Below, piece by piece: positions 34,926-43,165 of a stretch of DNA of 64,000 bases. The DNA is from Paraflavitalea sp. CAU 1676 (GTDB lineage Bacteria > Bacteroidota > Bacteroidia > Chitinophagales > Chitinophagaceae): NCBI RefSeq assembly GCF_029223285.1, contig NZ_JARHUJ010000012.1, positions 1-64,000 on the forward strand, written 5' to 3'. Each line of letters begins with the position of its first letter. Positions within the stretch are counted from its first letter, which is position 1. The translations under genes were made by a program, and so were the position numbers. The notes below the pieces were generated by a model that did not search any database, was not told the DNA's origin, and saw only the letters and a program-made list of their open reading frames with translations.

Positions 34926-35767
34926 ATGCGAAAGATACTCATGGCCCTTGATGGGGCTGATCTCTGTAAGGAGAGCCTGGTATTCGGTATTTACCTTTCG
35001 CGCCTCACGCATTCGGGGATTACGGGGTATTTCTTGAAAATCAACCGGAGGATGAGTTTCCTGTGATGAAAAAAATGTACGACGGTACCTATATCGAATG
35101 GGAGGTGGATCGGCAGTCTGGATCGTGGAAAGAAAAAATGCAGAAGATAGCATATGGAATCGAGCAGTTCAAGGCTTATTATGATAATCATGATATTCCG
35201 GCTGCTGTTCTTCGCGATAAGGGAGTACCCATTGATGAAGTCGTCTACGAGTCGAGGTATGCCGATCTGCTGGTGGTGGATGCCGGGTATTCCCCAGGTA
35301 AAGATGCTGCCAGAACCCCCACTACTTTTATAGAAGAATTGTTGACGAAGGCCGAGTGTCCGGTTATAATTGCTCCGGATGATTTTAAAGGAGTAGAAGA
35401 AATTGTATTTGCATGGGACGGAAGTGCTTCGGCAACCTTTGCCATCAAGCAGTTTACTTATTTGTTGCCGGAGTTGCGTGAAAAGAAAGTTTCGATCATA
35501 CAGGTGAGAGAAGATGAACGTGATCGGGGTGCGGCAAAGCAACGGTTGAGTGAGTGGCTTTCCAATTATTATACGCACGTGGGCTGGGATGAGCTCGATG
35601 GGCCCGTAAACGCTGTTTTACTCGAATACTGCCTTGGGAAAAAGGGGGCTTTTGTCGTTTTTGGTGCCTATGGCAGAAGCATGATGTCGAGGTTTTTCCA
35701 GCGTAGCCGGGCTGAACAGGTTATTCGTACTGTTGCACAGCCTTTCTTTATTGCTCACCACTCATGA
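34926..35767 (+). pseudogene. Tandem universal stress protein, frameshifted near 35032
   Basis: The ATG at 34926 opens MRKILMALDGADLCKESL, a normal Usp N-terminus, but this frame stops at 35064. Homology continues in the -1 frame from about 35033 (LENQPEDEFPVMKKMYDG) to 35767. One missing T in the TTT run at 35030-35032 would explain the break. The second half is a complete Usp domain (VEEIVFAWDGSASATFAI, VVFGAYGRSMMSRFF). A GTG at 35063 or ATG at 35066 could still start a 233-234-residue truncated product. It could be a sequencing error, recent decay or phase variation. Neighbours are a P-type ATPase and other stress genes. Confidence 0.75.
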
Positions 35768-35938
35768 ATACGGGGCAAATCTAATAGGTGTTTTTCTTTA
35801 TGGCCGAGGTGAATTTGCCAATGTTCATTACGTTTGATTTTGTTGAGATTTTTTCGCTGGTATGGCCATTTGGAAATTTTGGCAGACCATCCAATCGGAA
35901 GCTATTCTGCGCAGGCTGTTTTTTCTTAACTTGTTTAC

Positions 35939-38446
35939 ATGGAGAAACTGGTAATCGACCAAGGGCTTACCACCGAAGAGGTGATGGTTAGCAGGCGCAG
36001 GTTTGGCGCTAATATTACTCAACAGGAAAAGCGTTCTGTGTTTTGGCGTGTATTGTTAGGTATCGTTAAGGAGCCCATGTTCCTGTTGCTGGTGGTGACG
36101 TGTATTATTTACTTTGCTTTGTCGCAAACGCAGGATGCTTTCATTATGCTGGGGGCTTTGCTGTTGGTAAGCGGCATTTCGCTATTTCAGGATTATCGCA
36201 GCAGCAATGCTGTAAAGGCGCTCAATAAGCTGGCCGCTCCACGCGCAAAGGTGATCAGGGATGGGAAATCCGTGTCGATCCCTGCCGAAGAGATCGTGAA
36301 AGGTGATTGTGTGGTACTGGAAGAAGGTATGGTCATTCCGGCCGACGGGCAATTACTTTCCTCCAATGATCTGTCGGTCAATGAATCGCTGCTGACGGGT
36401 GAGTCCTTCTCCATTGCAAAGACACCAGAAGGTGACAACCAGGTTTTGAAAGGAACACTTGTTACGTCGGGAGGCGGATTGATGGAAGTACAAGTCGTGG
36501 GACAACTTACGCGTTTTGGACAAATCGGGGAGTCGCTTGCGCACGTTGCAGTGGAAAAAACACCCTTACAGAAACAGATAAACCGTTTTGTGCGGAGGAT
36601 GGTGATGGCAGGCATCGCTGCCTTTGTGGTGGTGGTTGGATTTAATCTATACCTGAGTGGCCATTTCAATGAGGCATTTCTGCAGGGGCTTACACTGGCC
36701 ATGAGCATCTTGCCCGAAGAGATCCCCGTAGCATTCTCTACATTCCAGGCATTGGGCGCTTACCGGCTTCTTAAAAAGCAGGTGATCGTGAAGCAGCCTC
36801 AGTATGTGGAGACACTGGGCGCGGCAACTGTGATCTGCGTTGACAAGACGGGGACACTCACCTGCAATAAAATGGAGATCGTTCAATTGTATGATGTTGC
36901 TACGGGTTGTACGTTGTCTGTCGCCGGTAATGCAAATATGCCTTTGGAGCTGGTGGAATATGCCATGTGGTCGAGCGAAACGGCGCCTTTCGATCCTATG
37001 GAAAAGTCGATTCATGCCCTGTATAAACGAACGGCATCAACCGATCTGAGGTCGTTATTCGATCAGGTACATGAATATCCTTTGGGTGGCGTGCCGCCTA
37101 TGATGACCCATGTGTTCCGGAATGCTGCGGGGCGCACCGTGATCGCGACCAAGGGAGCGCCAGAGGCTGTGTTGCGGAGCAGTAGCCTTTCCGGGGCTGA
37201 ACGCCTGCGATACCTGGAAAAGAGTAAGGAATTTGCACGTCTGGGATACCGGGTACTTGCAGTCGGAAAAGCGGAGGGTGAATACATGACGTGGCCTTCC
37301 CGTCAGGAGGATTTCGTATTTACCTTTTTGGGCCTTATCGTTTTCGAAGATCCTATTAAGCCTGGCATAGCTGATACGATAGCGGTGTTTCGCCAGGCTG
37401 GGGTACGGGTTAAGATGATCACCGGTGATTATGCCGAAACAGCGCTGGCCATCGCCGCGCAAGCGGGTTTGGAGGCGGATGGAAGGGTGCTAAGTGGTAC
37501 AGATGTGCTGAACATGAGCACCGTTGAGCTAAGGCGGCTGTCGGTGAGTACAAATGTCTTTGTGCGCATGTTCCCTGAAGCAAAACTGAAAGTGATCAAT
37601 GCCCTCAAGGATGCCGGAGAGGTGGTAGCCATGACCGGTGATGGCGTCAATGATGCCCCTGCCCTTAAAGCGGCACACATTGGTATTGCCATGGGGCAAC
37701 GCGGAAGTGAAGTGGCTAAGAGCGCGTCATCGCTCATCCTGGCAAATGATGATCTGGCGGGTATGACGGCTGCCATTTCACTTGGCAGAAAGATCTATGA
37801 TAACCTGAAGAAAGCGATCCGCTATATTATTTCTATTCATATCCCAATCATTTTGATCGTTATGATACCATTGCTGTTGGGATGGTCCTTTGCCGGCATT
37901 TTTTCGCCGGTGCATGTGATTTTCCTGGAGCTGATCATGGGGCCTACCTGTTCGATCATCTATGAAAATGAACCGGCAGAACCTGGCACGATGGAGCGGC
38001 CGCCGCGAAAGATGACGTTTAATTTTCTTACGTTCAGGCAGTTGCTGGTTAGTTTATTACAGGGGCTGGCTATCACAGCGGGGTGTCTGGGGTTGGGATA
38101 TTATTACCTGCAGGCCGGTACGGATCATACTACCGTTCGCACTGTGATATTTATCACTTTGTTATGCTGCAATATTTTTCTCACACAATTGAACCGGTCA
38201 TTCGTGCATTCGGTTTTCAGAACCATGCGGTACAGGAATAGGCTGGTGCCGGTGGTTATTGGTGTTACCCTGGTATTTATTGCGTGTTTACTGTACGTTC
38301 CGGCAGTGCGGAGTTTGTTTGCTTTGGGTGAACTATCGGGCAGCCAGCTGGCCCTTTGCGTAGCGGTTGCTTTCGTGTCAACCTGTTGGGTCGAGTTGGG
38401 GAAACTCTATATTCGCAAGATGGATGGTATCAAAGCTTATCAATGA
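35939..38446 (+). CDS. Cation-transporting P-type ATPase (P2, calcium-pump-like)
   Basis: An 835-residue P-type ATPase. TGES is at 153-156, the M4 motif is PEEIP, the phosphorylated Asp302 is in DKTGTLT, and the hinge is MTGDGVNDAPALKAAHIGIAMG. It has ten predicted membrane segments, with TM1-2 after a short N-terminal domain. The type fits P2 pumps (Ca2+, or mixed cation), but PEEIP instead of PEGLP leaves the ion open. The N-terminal cation-ATPase domain (TTEEVMVSRRRFGAN) is intact. It lies in a group with a universal stress protein, a flavodoxin and a baeRF protein, and its stop overlaps the convergent flavodoxin gene by 7 bp. Confidence 0.94.
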   Translation: MEKLVIDQGLTTEEVMVSRRRFGANITQQEKRSVFWRVLLGIVKEPMFLLLVVTCIIYFALSQTQDAFIMLGALLLVSGISLFQDYRSSNAVKALNKLAAPRAKVIRDGKSVSIPAEEIVKGDCVVLEEGMVIPADGQLLSSNDLSVNESLLTGESFSIAKTPEGDNQVLKGTLVTSGGGLMEVQVVGQLTRFGQIGESLAHVAVEKTPLQKQINRFVRRMVMAGIAAFVVVVGFNLYLSGHFNEAFLQGLTLAMSILPEEIPVAFSTFQALGAYRLLKKQVIVKQPQYVETLGAATVICVDKTGTLTCNKMEIVQLYDVATGCTLSVAGNANMPLELVEYAMWSSETAPFDPMEKSIHALYKRTASTDLRSLFDQVHEYPLGGVPPMMTHVFRNAAGRTVIATKGAPEAVLRSSSLSGAERLRYLEKSKEFARLGYRVLAVGKAEGEYMTWPSRQEDFVFTFLGLIVFEDPIKPGIADTIAVFRQAGVRVKMITGDYAETALAIAAQAGLEADGRVLSGTDVLNMSTVELRRLSVSTNVFVRMFPEAKLKVINALKDAGEVVAMTGDGVNDAPALKAAHIGIAMGQRGSEVAKSASSLILANDDLAGMTAAISLGRKIYDNLKKAIRYIISIHIPIILIVMIPLLLGWSFAGIFSPVHVIFLELIMGPTCSIIYENEPAEPGTMERPPRKMTFNFLTFRQLLVSLLQGLAITAGCLGLGYYYLQAGTDHTTVRTVIFITLLCCNIFLTQLNRSFVHSVFRTMRYRNRLVPVVIGVTLVFIACLLYVPAVRSLFALGELSGSQLALCVAVAFVSTCWVELGKLYIRKMDGIKAYQ

Positions 38447-38985
38447 TTCTTCATATTGGGAGTATGTTCAGGCGGCTCGGTGATGGAAGATTTTACTGCC
38501 AGAATGATTGGGGTGAGGTGGTCGGCTTTCACTTCGTCGAAATTGCGTAACATATTGTTTTTTGCTTCAGGGTCTTTGGTGAACGCGGCACCCATCCTGA
38601 GTAGCAGCCGATCTTTAAATGATAGGTTCTCTTTGATCATTCTGCCTTTTAGGAAGAATAGGGATAAGTTGTGGCGGAGTTCTGCCGGGATATTTCGATC
38701 GATCAGGGTTTTTATAGCCTGCTGGTCGGACAAGGGCGTACCACAAACAACAAACAGATGCAGTTGCTTTTGTTCCAGGATAGCTTTGTGCTTGTGCAAC
38801 CATGCCGATATCATCAAGCGACCAATATAAATAGCGCTGCCTGCAATCACTATGTTTGCACTGCGCAGCATGGCATCGTCCGTGACGGAAGCATCGACCG
38901 ATGTTGTGTTGAGGGTTTGGGCCAATAATTGTGCATATTGGCGGGTAGCTCCATATTTCCCCTTGTAGATAATGATGGTATTCAT
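38440..38985 (-). CDS. Flavodoxin-domain protein (HemG-like)
   Basis: A 181-residue protein. It begins MNTIIIYKGKYGATRQYAQLL, the FMN phosphate-binding loop, followed by VIAGSAIYIGRL and LHLFVVCGTPLSD. These match flavodoxin-like proteins such as protoporphyrinogen oxidase HemG. The end is rich in Lys and His. It is the second gene of the baeRF operon, 18 bp downstream, and converges with the P-type ATPase with a 7-bp overlap of coding ends. Likely a redox protein; the partner is unknown. Confidence 0.85.
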   Translation of the reverse strand: MNTIIIYKGKYGATRQYAQLLAQTLNTTSVDASVTDDAMLRSANIVIAGSAIYIGRLMISAWLHKHKAILEQKQLHLFVVCGTPLSDQQAIKTLIDRNIPAELRHNLSLFFLKGRMIKENLSFKDRLLLRMGAAFTKDPEAKNNMLRNFDEVKADHLTPIILAVKSSITEPPEHTPNMKNH

Positions 38986-39003
38986 CTTGGGCGATTGGGT
39001 TGA

Positions 39004-40071
39004 TTAATGGTCGTCTGTGTGCGAAGAGGAGTGCCGCATCATCGGGCCGGTCAATGGTATATGATGAGCTTCGATCAATGCGATCTGTTGATAGGCTTCC
39101 AGCGATCCTGCTGGCAACAGTTCGACTTCTCCTCCGTCTTTCAGTACTTTTTCAATGATATCGTTAACGACATCCTGTTGGTTAAGCGGATCGATAGAGA
39201 GAGGTTCCTGTAGTTCTTCTTTGTCATGGTTGCAGGATATAAAGCGTACCAGGTTTTCCTCTACTGCCAATAAGATCGACCGGCGGTGGGTCGCTGCCTG
39301 CCACGCACCGTCAATGCCGCAGTGCAGCGTACAGGCTTTGTGTGCGTTGTTGAGTTTTTGAAGGATCAATTCTTTCCTATGATGAGGCCAATGATTCAAT
39401 GCTGGTTGCAGTATGGTAACATACTCGTTTTCGGAACCCTGCCTGGGATCAACCGGCAGGTAATCCATAATATGTGCTGCATGTTCCGTCTCTTTTTTAG
39501 AGACTTCCAGCAATTCTTTCTCTCCCAATACAAAAACAGGCAGGTGGAAAGCCTCGAGTATCAAGCCGAGTCCACGATCTATCTGGGGTACAAAACCGAG
39601 GTGCGACCAGGCGTTGTGCTGTATCAATGTTAAATGGGTATTATTGCCTTCGTAGAGGTTTATGTACTGACTTTCCAGGACGAGCGCCAGGTAATGCGGG
39701 GCATTGCTTTTTGCCTTGATTATATTCTTTACGTCGAGGTCTTCACCGGTTCGGATCATCTCAATGACCGGAAAGTCGAGGTAAAAGAGTTTCGATCGGT
39801 AAGGAGTGGCCAGGAGCGCGATGCTTTTCCTGTAGTTGTAATAAGATATTTCCTTCAGGAGCTGTTGTATCCTGGCTATGACAGGCAACGCCTTGCGGTT
39901 TGAGTATTGTTGAAGCAGGCGGCTTTCGGCCTTCGATATCATTCGTTTCAATCGGCTTTCGATCGATGCTTTCTCATTGACCTGGGGCTCAAAGGGAAGC
40001 GCCATGCAAACGGCCGGAGTTTGCCCTGTTTCATGGATCAGTTCTTCCGGCAATGAAAGGACCTGGATCAT
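39004..40071 (-). CDS. baeRF-type (eRF1-like, family 3) protein
   Basis: A 355-residue protein starting at ATG 40071 (MIQVLSLPEELIHE). The middle segment (YLALVLESQYINLYEGN, about 130-146) and the C-terminal half (RRSILLAVEENLVRFISCN, DVVNDIIEKVLKDGGEVELLPAGSL) correspond to the eRF1-like fold of bacterial/archaeal baeRF proteins. These are predicted to act on ribosomes or peptidyl-tRNA. A family relative, Rv2629, belongs to the mycobacterial dormancy regulon together with Usp and P-type ATPase genes, the same companions as here. Confidence 0.75.
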   Translation of the reverse strand: MIQVLSLPEELIHETGQTPAVCMALPFEPQVNEKASIESRLKRMISKAESRLLQQYSNRKALPVIARIQQLLKEISYYNYRKSIALLATPYRSKLFYLDFPVIEMIRTGEDLDVKNIIKAKSNAPHYLALVLESQYINLYEGNNTHLTLIQHNAWSHLGFVPQIDRGLGLILEAFHLPVFVLGEKELLEVSKKETEHAAHIMDYLPVDPRQGSENEYVTILQPALNHWPHHRKELILQKLNNAHKACTLHCGIDGAWQAATHRRSILLAVEENLVRFISCNHDKEELQEPLSIDPLNQQDVVNDIIEKVLKDGGEVELLPAGSLEAYQQIALIEAHHIPLTGPMMRHSSSHTDDH

Positions 40072-40181
40072 AACAAAAGTTTTAATGAATGATGTAGGAA
40101 GCATACTGCAGGCAGGGTAGGAGCTATTGAATCTTTGACTGTTACAATGCCAAAAATATACTGCTCCGGGAAGCTTTTAGC

Positions 40182-40193
40182 TGACAGATATCA
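40182..40193. promoter_or_regulatory. CRP/FNR-like site upstream of the baeRF-flavodoxin operon
   Basis: GCTGACAGATATCAGG contains TGA-N6-TCA in a longer CTGA/TCAG palindrome, about 110 bp upstream of the baeRF start. It matches the two sites at 34785 and 34848. Confidence 0.5.
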
Positions 40194-40316
40194 GGAAGTT
40201 ATATGAGTGCTGTCAATGTAGTGCTATTTGTGCCTGCACACAATGATGCCGGTCGTTGTCTGTTCTGACGCATCTAAAGTGCTTCGCGCTATAAATTTGT
40301 TTTGGGCCGAGGATGA

Positions 40317-41570
40317 TCAGGCACTTGCCAGTTTCACTTTGATCGTTACTGGCGCAGCCTCTGGTGCATCGCCGGATGGTTTGGCCCTGTCGTGTTTCCA
40401 CTTCGTTTTAACCAGTAAGAGAAATACCCCCAGCGCAAGAATGCCATAGGATACGCCCAGTACAGCCTGGTTGGTGATAGAAAGCAGGCTGGCGAGTAAG
40501 GAGCTTATGATTGAAGTCACTATCGCGAAGCCGCCGCCGGTGAGTCCGCTCGCTTTGCCGGCATATTGGGGAAAGCGTGTAAGGTTATATGACATCAGGT
40601 TATTGAAGATGAACCCACCCATACTATGCAAGAGGAAAACATACAGCAACAGCGTGAAGATGTTCTGATAGTGCATCGTTAGCGGGATCAATAGTGCTGT
40701 GGCCAGGAGCTGCACGCTGCTCGCGATGAGCAGTTTCTTCATAAAGGGCCGTTGTATGAGCATGCGTGACAAGGAGCCTCCGATAAATACCGATACACCC
40801 GAGAACAAAGCGCAATAGCCTGTTACGACTGGTGAATATTGCATGCGCTGCTCGATGAGGAAGGGACTTCCCATGCCATATACCAGCAACATGGCATACG
40901 TGAGGCCGAGTATGATGAGCGCGGCCCCGAAGTCGGACGCTTTCAACATATGCGTATAACTGCCGATGAAGTTGCGGACACTAAATGGCTGTCGTGCTTT
41001 GATCGACTCGCCACCGATCCATAATTCGATGAGGAGGAAGAAGAGTCCGAAGTAGCCGAGGAACATGAAGTTTGAGCTCCAGCCCCATTGGGTTTGAAAG
41101 AAGCCTCCCAGGAATGGTGCTACGATCGGAGCAATGGACCATATCACTGAGAATAAGCTGGTATATTTCTTCAGCTGATCTCCGCTGTACCGGTCTACAA
41201 AAAATGCCCTTTTACTCACTACGATGGTCGCTACCGTAATTCCCTGGATGACCCTCAGCCCGTAAATCAACTGCAGGTTGTTCGTGTAAGCAATGGAGAA
41301 ACTGGCGATGCTGAATATGGCCAGGGAGATCAGGCTGGGCCAGTAACGGCCAAAACTATCGATGAGGCCTCCGACCAGTAATTGTGAGACCCCAAAGCTA
41401 ATAATGAACAAGGAGAGCGTGAGTTGTATGGCTGCCGGCGTTGTGTGCAGTTGTGCCGCCATATCCGGCAGTGAGGGGATAAACACATCCATGGCGAACC
41501 CGGATAAGGGGATAAGTCCCAATGCTACAATAGTATTCCAGCCCACCCGGGCGTCTTTGATTGTTTTCAT
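40317..41570 (-). CDS. MFS drug exporter (Bcr/CflA type)
   Basis: A 417-residue protein with twelve predicted membrane segments. The TM1 region GLIPLSGFAMDVFIPSLPDMA and the loop after TM2 (GGLIDSFGRYWPSLISL) match Bcr/CflA transporters. RVIQGITVATIVVSKRAFFVDRY is typical of TM4-5. These proteins export drugs such as bicyclomycin or small metabolites by proton antiport. The AraC regulator gene ends-on upstream in the same direction (83 bp gap), so that regulator may control it. Confidence 0.92.
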   Translation of the reverse strand: MKTIKDARVGWNTIVALGLIPLSGFAMDVFIPSLPDMAAQLHTTPAAIQLTLSLFIISFGVSQLLVGGLIDSFGRYWPSLISLAIFSIASFSIAYTNNLQLIYGLRVIQGITVATIVVSKRAFFVDRYSGDQLKKYTSLFSVIWSIAPIVAPFLGGFFQTQWGWSSNFMFLGYFGLFFLLIELWIGGESIKARQPFSVRNFIGSYTHMLKASDFGAALIILGLTYAMLLVYGMGSPFLIEQRMQYSPVVTGYCALFSGVSVFIGGSLSRMLIQRPFMKKLLIASSVQLLATALLIPLTMHYQNIFTLLLYVFLLHSMGGFIFNNLMSYNLTRFPQYAGKASGLTGGGFAIVTSIISSLLASLLSITNQAVLGVSYGILALGVFLLLVKTKWKHDRAKPSGDAPEAAPVTIKVKLASA

Positions 41571-41653
41571 GACCTGCTACTTTTTTGTAGCGTTAAAAGT
41601 AGTGCACGCCATGTTTTCTGGAGTTATACGATTCAAAGGCATGCTTATAGAAA

Positions 41654-42601
41654 TCAAAGGGAGTCCGTAAGGGCCGGTTGCTGGCTGTTCCGGAACTCGA
41701 GCGGGGTGAGGTTGGTGAACTGTTTAAAGTATTTATTGAAATGCGAAGGATACTCGAAGCCAAGGGCATACGCGATCTCGGCAATATTCCAGTTGGTATT
41801 GCGCAGAAGGGCCCTGGCCTCGGCGAGTACGCGCTCCTGGATAATGGCGCGGGTGGTTTTGCCCGTGTGTTTTTTTATGACGGAATTAAGGTAGTTGACA
41901 TGCACATGTAACTGATCGGCAAAATGGGCCGGACTGAGCAGTCCGAGAGAACTTTCGGCTGAATCGACGGGGAAGTGCTGATTGAGTGAGGTCATGAATG
42001 CATCGACAAGCCTGTCGCGCACGGGGGCTGCATAGGTTATCTGCTGCTGGTGCAGGCGGATCCCTTCATGAATAAGCAACTGTACCAGGTTGCGGATCAT
42101 ATCCCACCTATAGGCGTAGTCGGATTCGCGCAGGCTTTGCATTTCATTGAAGATCATGCTGAGGCGGTCTCTTTCCGTTTTCGTGAGCAGTACGACCGGG
42201 TGCAGGGAGGAATTGAAGAGCGGACTGGCATATTGTACATCACCTGGTATATGACCTTCTATGAATGCTTTGTTGAAGATGGCCTGGTAGCGGCTGATGG
42301 GGTTGTCCATGATCTCGATGGAGGCGGGCACGGAAGGATGAGTGAAGAGCAGGCAGGGCTGATCGAGTGGTATCTCCTGTTCGTTGTAGATAAGCCTGCC
42401 ATCGCCGCGTCCCATATTGCTGCTGAGGCAGATCTTATAATAATCGCGCCGGTTGAAGGGCGTGCGTGGGGTTGCGGAAGTGGTTTCGCGGATAGTGAAA
42501 AAAGGTTGGCTGTCGTTGCCGGGCAGTAGTTCGGAAGGTATAGGCTGTCCGGTACGTTGCAGGTACTGCAACAGGCTTTCTGTTGGGATCTTCTTTTCCA
42601 T
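41654..42601 (-). CDS. AraC-family transcriptional regulator
   Basis: A 315-residue protein starting at ATG 42601 (MEKKIPTESLLQYLQ); the longer frame adds 66 residues rich in Pro and Ser with no domain. The C-terminal about 100 residues carry the double helix-turn-helix: HFADQLHVHVNYLNSVIKKHTG and WNIAEIAYALGFEYPSHFNKYFKQFTNLTPLEFR (in outline, about 210-300). The N-terminal part is a cupin-like effector domain. It lies upstream of the MFS exporter in the same orientation, a common regulator-transporter pairing. Confidence 0.92.
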   Translation of the reverse strand: MEKKIPTESLLQYLQRTGQPIPSELLPGNDSQPFFTIRETTSATPRTPFNRRDYYKICLSSNMGRGDGRLIYNEQEIPLDQPCLLFTHPSVPASIEIMDNPISRYQAIFNKAFIEGHIPGDVQYASPLFNSSLHPVVLLTKTERDRLSMIFNEMQSLRESDYAYRWDMIRNLVQLLIHEGIRLHQQQITYAAPVRDRLVDAFMTSLNQHFPVDSAESSLGLLSPAHFADQLHVHVNYLNSVIKKHTGKTTRAIIQERVLAEARALLRNTNWNIAEIAYALGFEYPSHFNKYFKQFTNLTPLEFRNSQQPALTDSL

Positions 42602-42770
42602 AACCTCGATGTTTGTTGAGCGGCTAGTGCTTGCGCGATTATACAAATCAAAGGTAGGGGATTTTGGGAGAATACCCGAAGAGGGAGGGTGAGGCGGCCT
42701 TGGTGGGTTGGCCATGAAGAGGTTATTAAAGCAGGCTATCTCCTGCCTTGTAACTTTTAAAATCTGAACT

Positions 42771-43070
42771 ATGGCTAGAAGTAAGAACTTTCTGCTCAAA
42801 AACCTTTCTGGTCACCTGGGTAAGCAATTGGTCTTCAAACAGTATGGAGACTTGACAGTGGTAAGCAGGTATCCCGATATGGAGAAACGGATATTCTCCG
42901 ACCGGCAATTGCAGAACCAGGCTGTTATGGAAGCGGCCAATGAAGAAGCGAAAAGGATCATGGCCGATGATGCCTTGCGTCATGCGGCGCAGGTCAGGCT
43001 CAACGTTACTGCCAATAAATTGTATACGGCCCTTGTCAGAGAGCTCTTTGCGAACGTCAGGAAGGCCTGA
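42771..43070 (+). CDS. Small conserved basic protein, unknown
   Basis: A 99-residue, Lys/Arg-rich protein (MARSKNFLLKNLSGHLGKQLVFKQYGDLTVVS). The short strand pairs followed by YPDMEKR resemble small Bacteroidota proteins of unknown function that contain GKQLVFKQYG-like motifs. The C-terminal half is helical (MEAANEEAKRIMADDALR). It diverges from the AraC gene. No signal or membrane segment. The stop codon lies inside a short hairpin (CCTGAA/TTCAGG). Confidence 0.65.
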   Translation: MARSKNFLLKNLSGHLGKQLVFKQYGDLTVVSRYPDMEKRIFSDRQLQNQAVMEAANEEAKRIMADDALRHAAQVRLNVTANKLYTALVRELFANVRKA

Positions 43071-43165
43071 ACCCTTTCAGGGGATTGGGGTATGTTCGGC
43101 GCAGGATTAGTCATCGCATGCTGCTCCGATGGTACGGTCAATGAACTTGGACTTAAGTACATCGC

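Noticed and set aside
35028-35040. Programmed -1 frameshift in the universal stress protein gene
   Set aside because: No X-XXY-YYZ slippery heptamer in the zero frame and no clear downstream stimulatory structure; a single missing T explains the break more simply.
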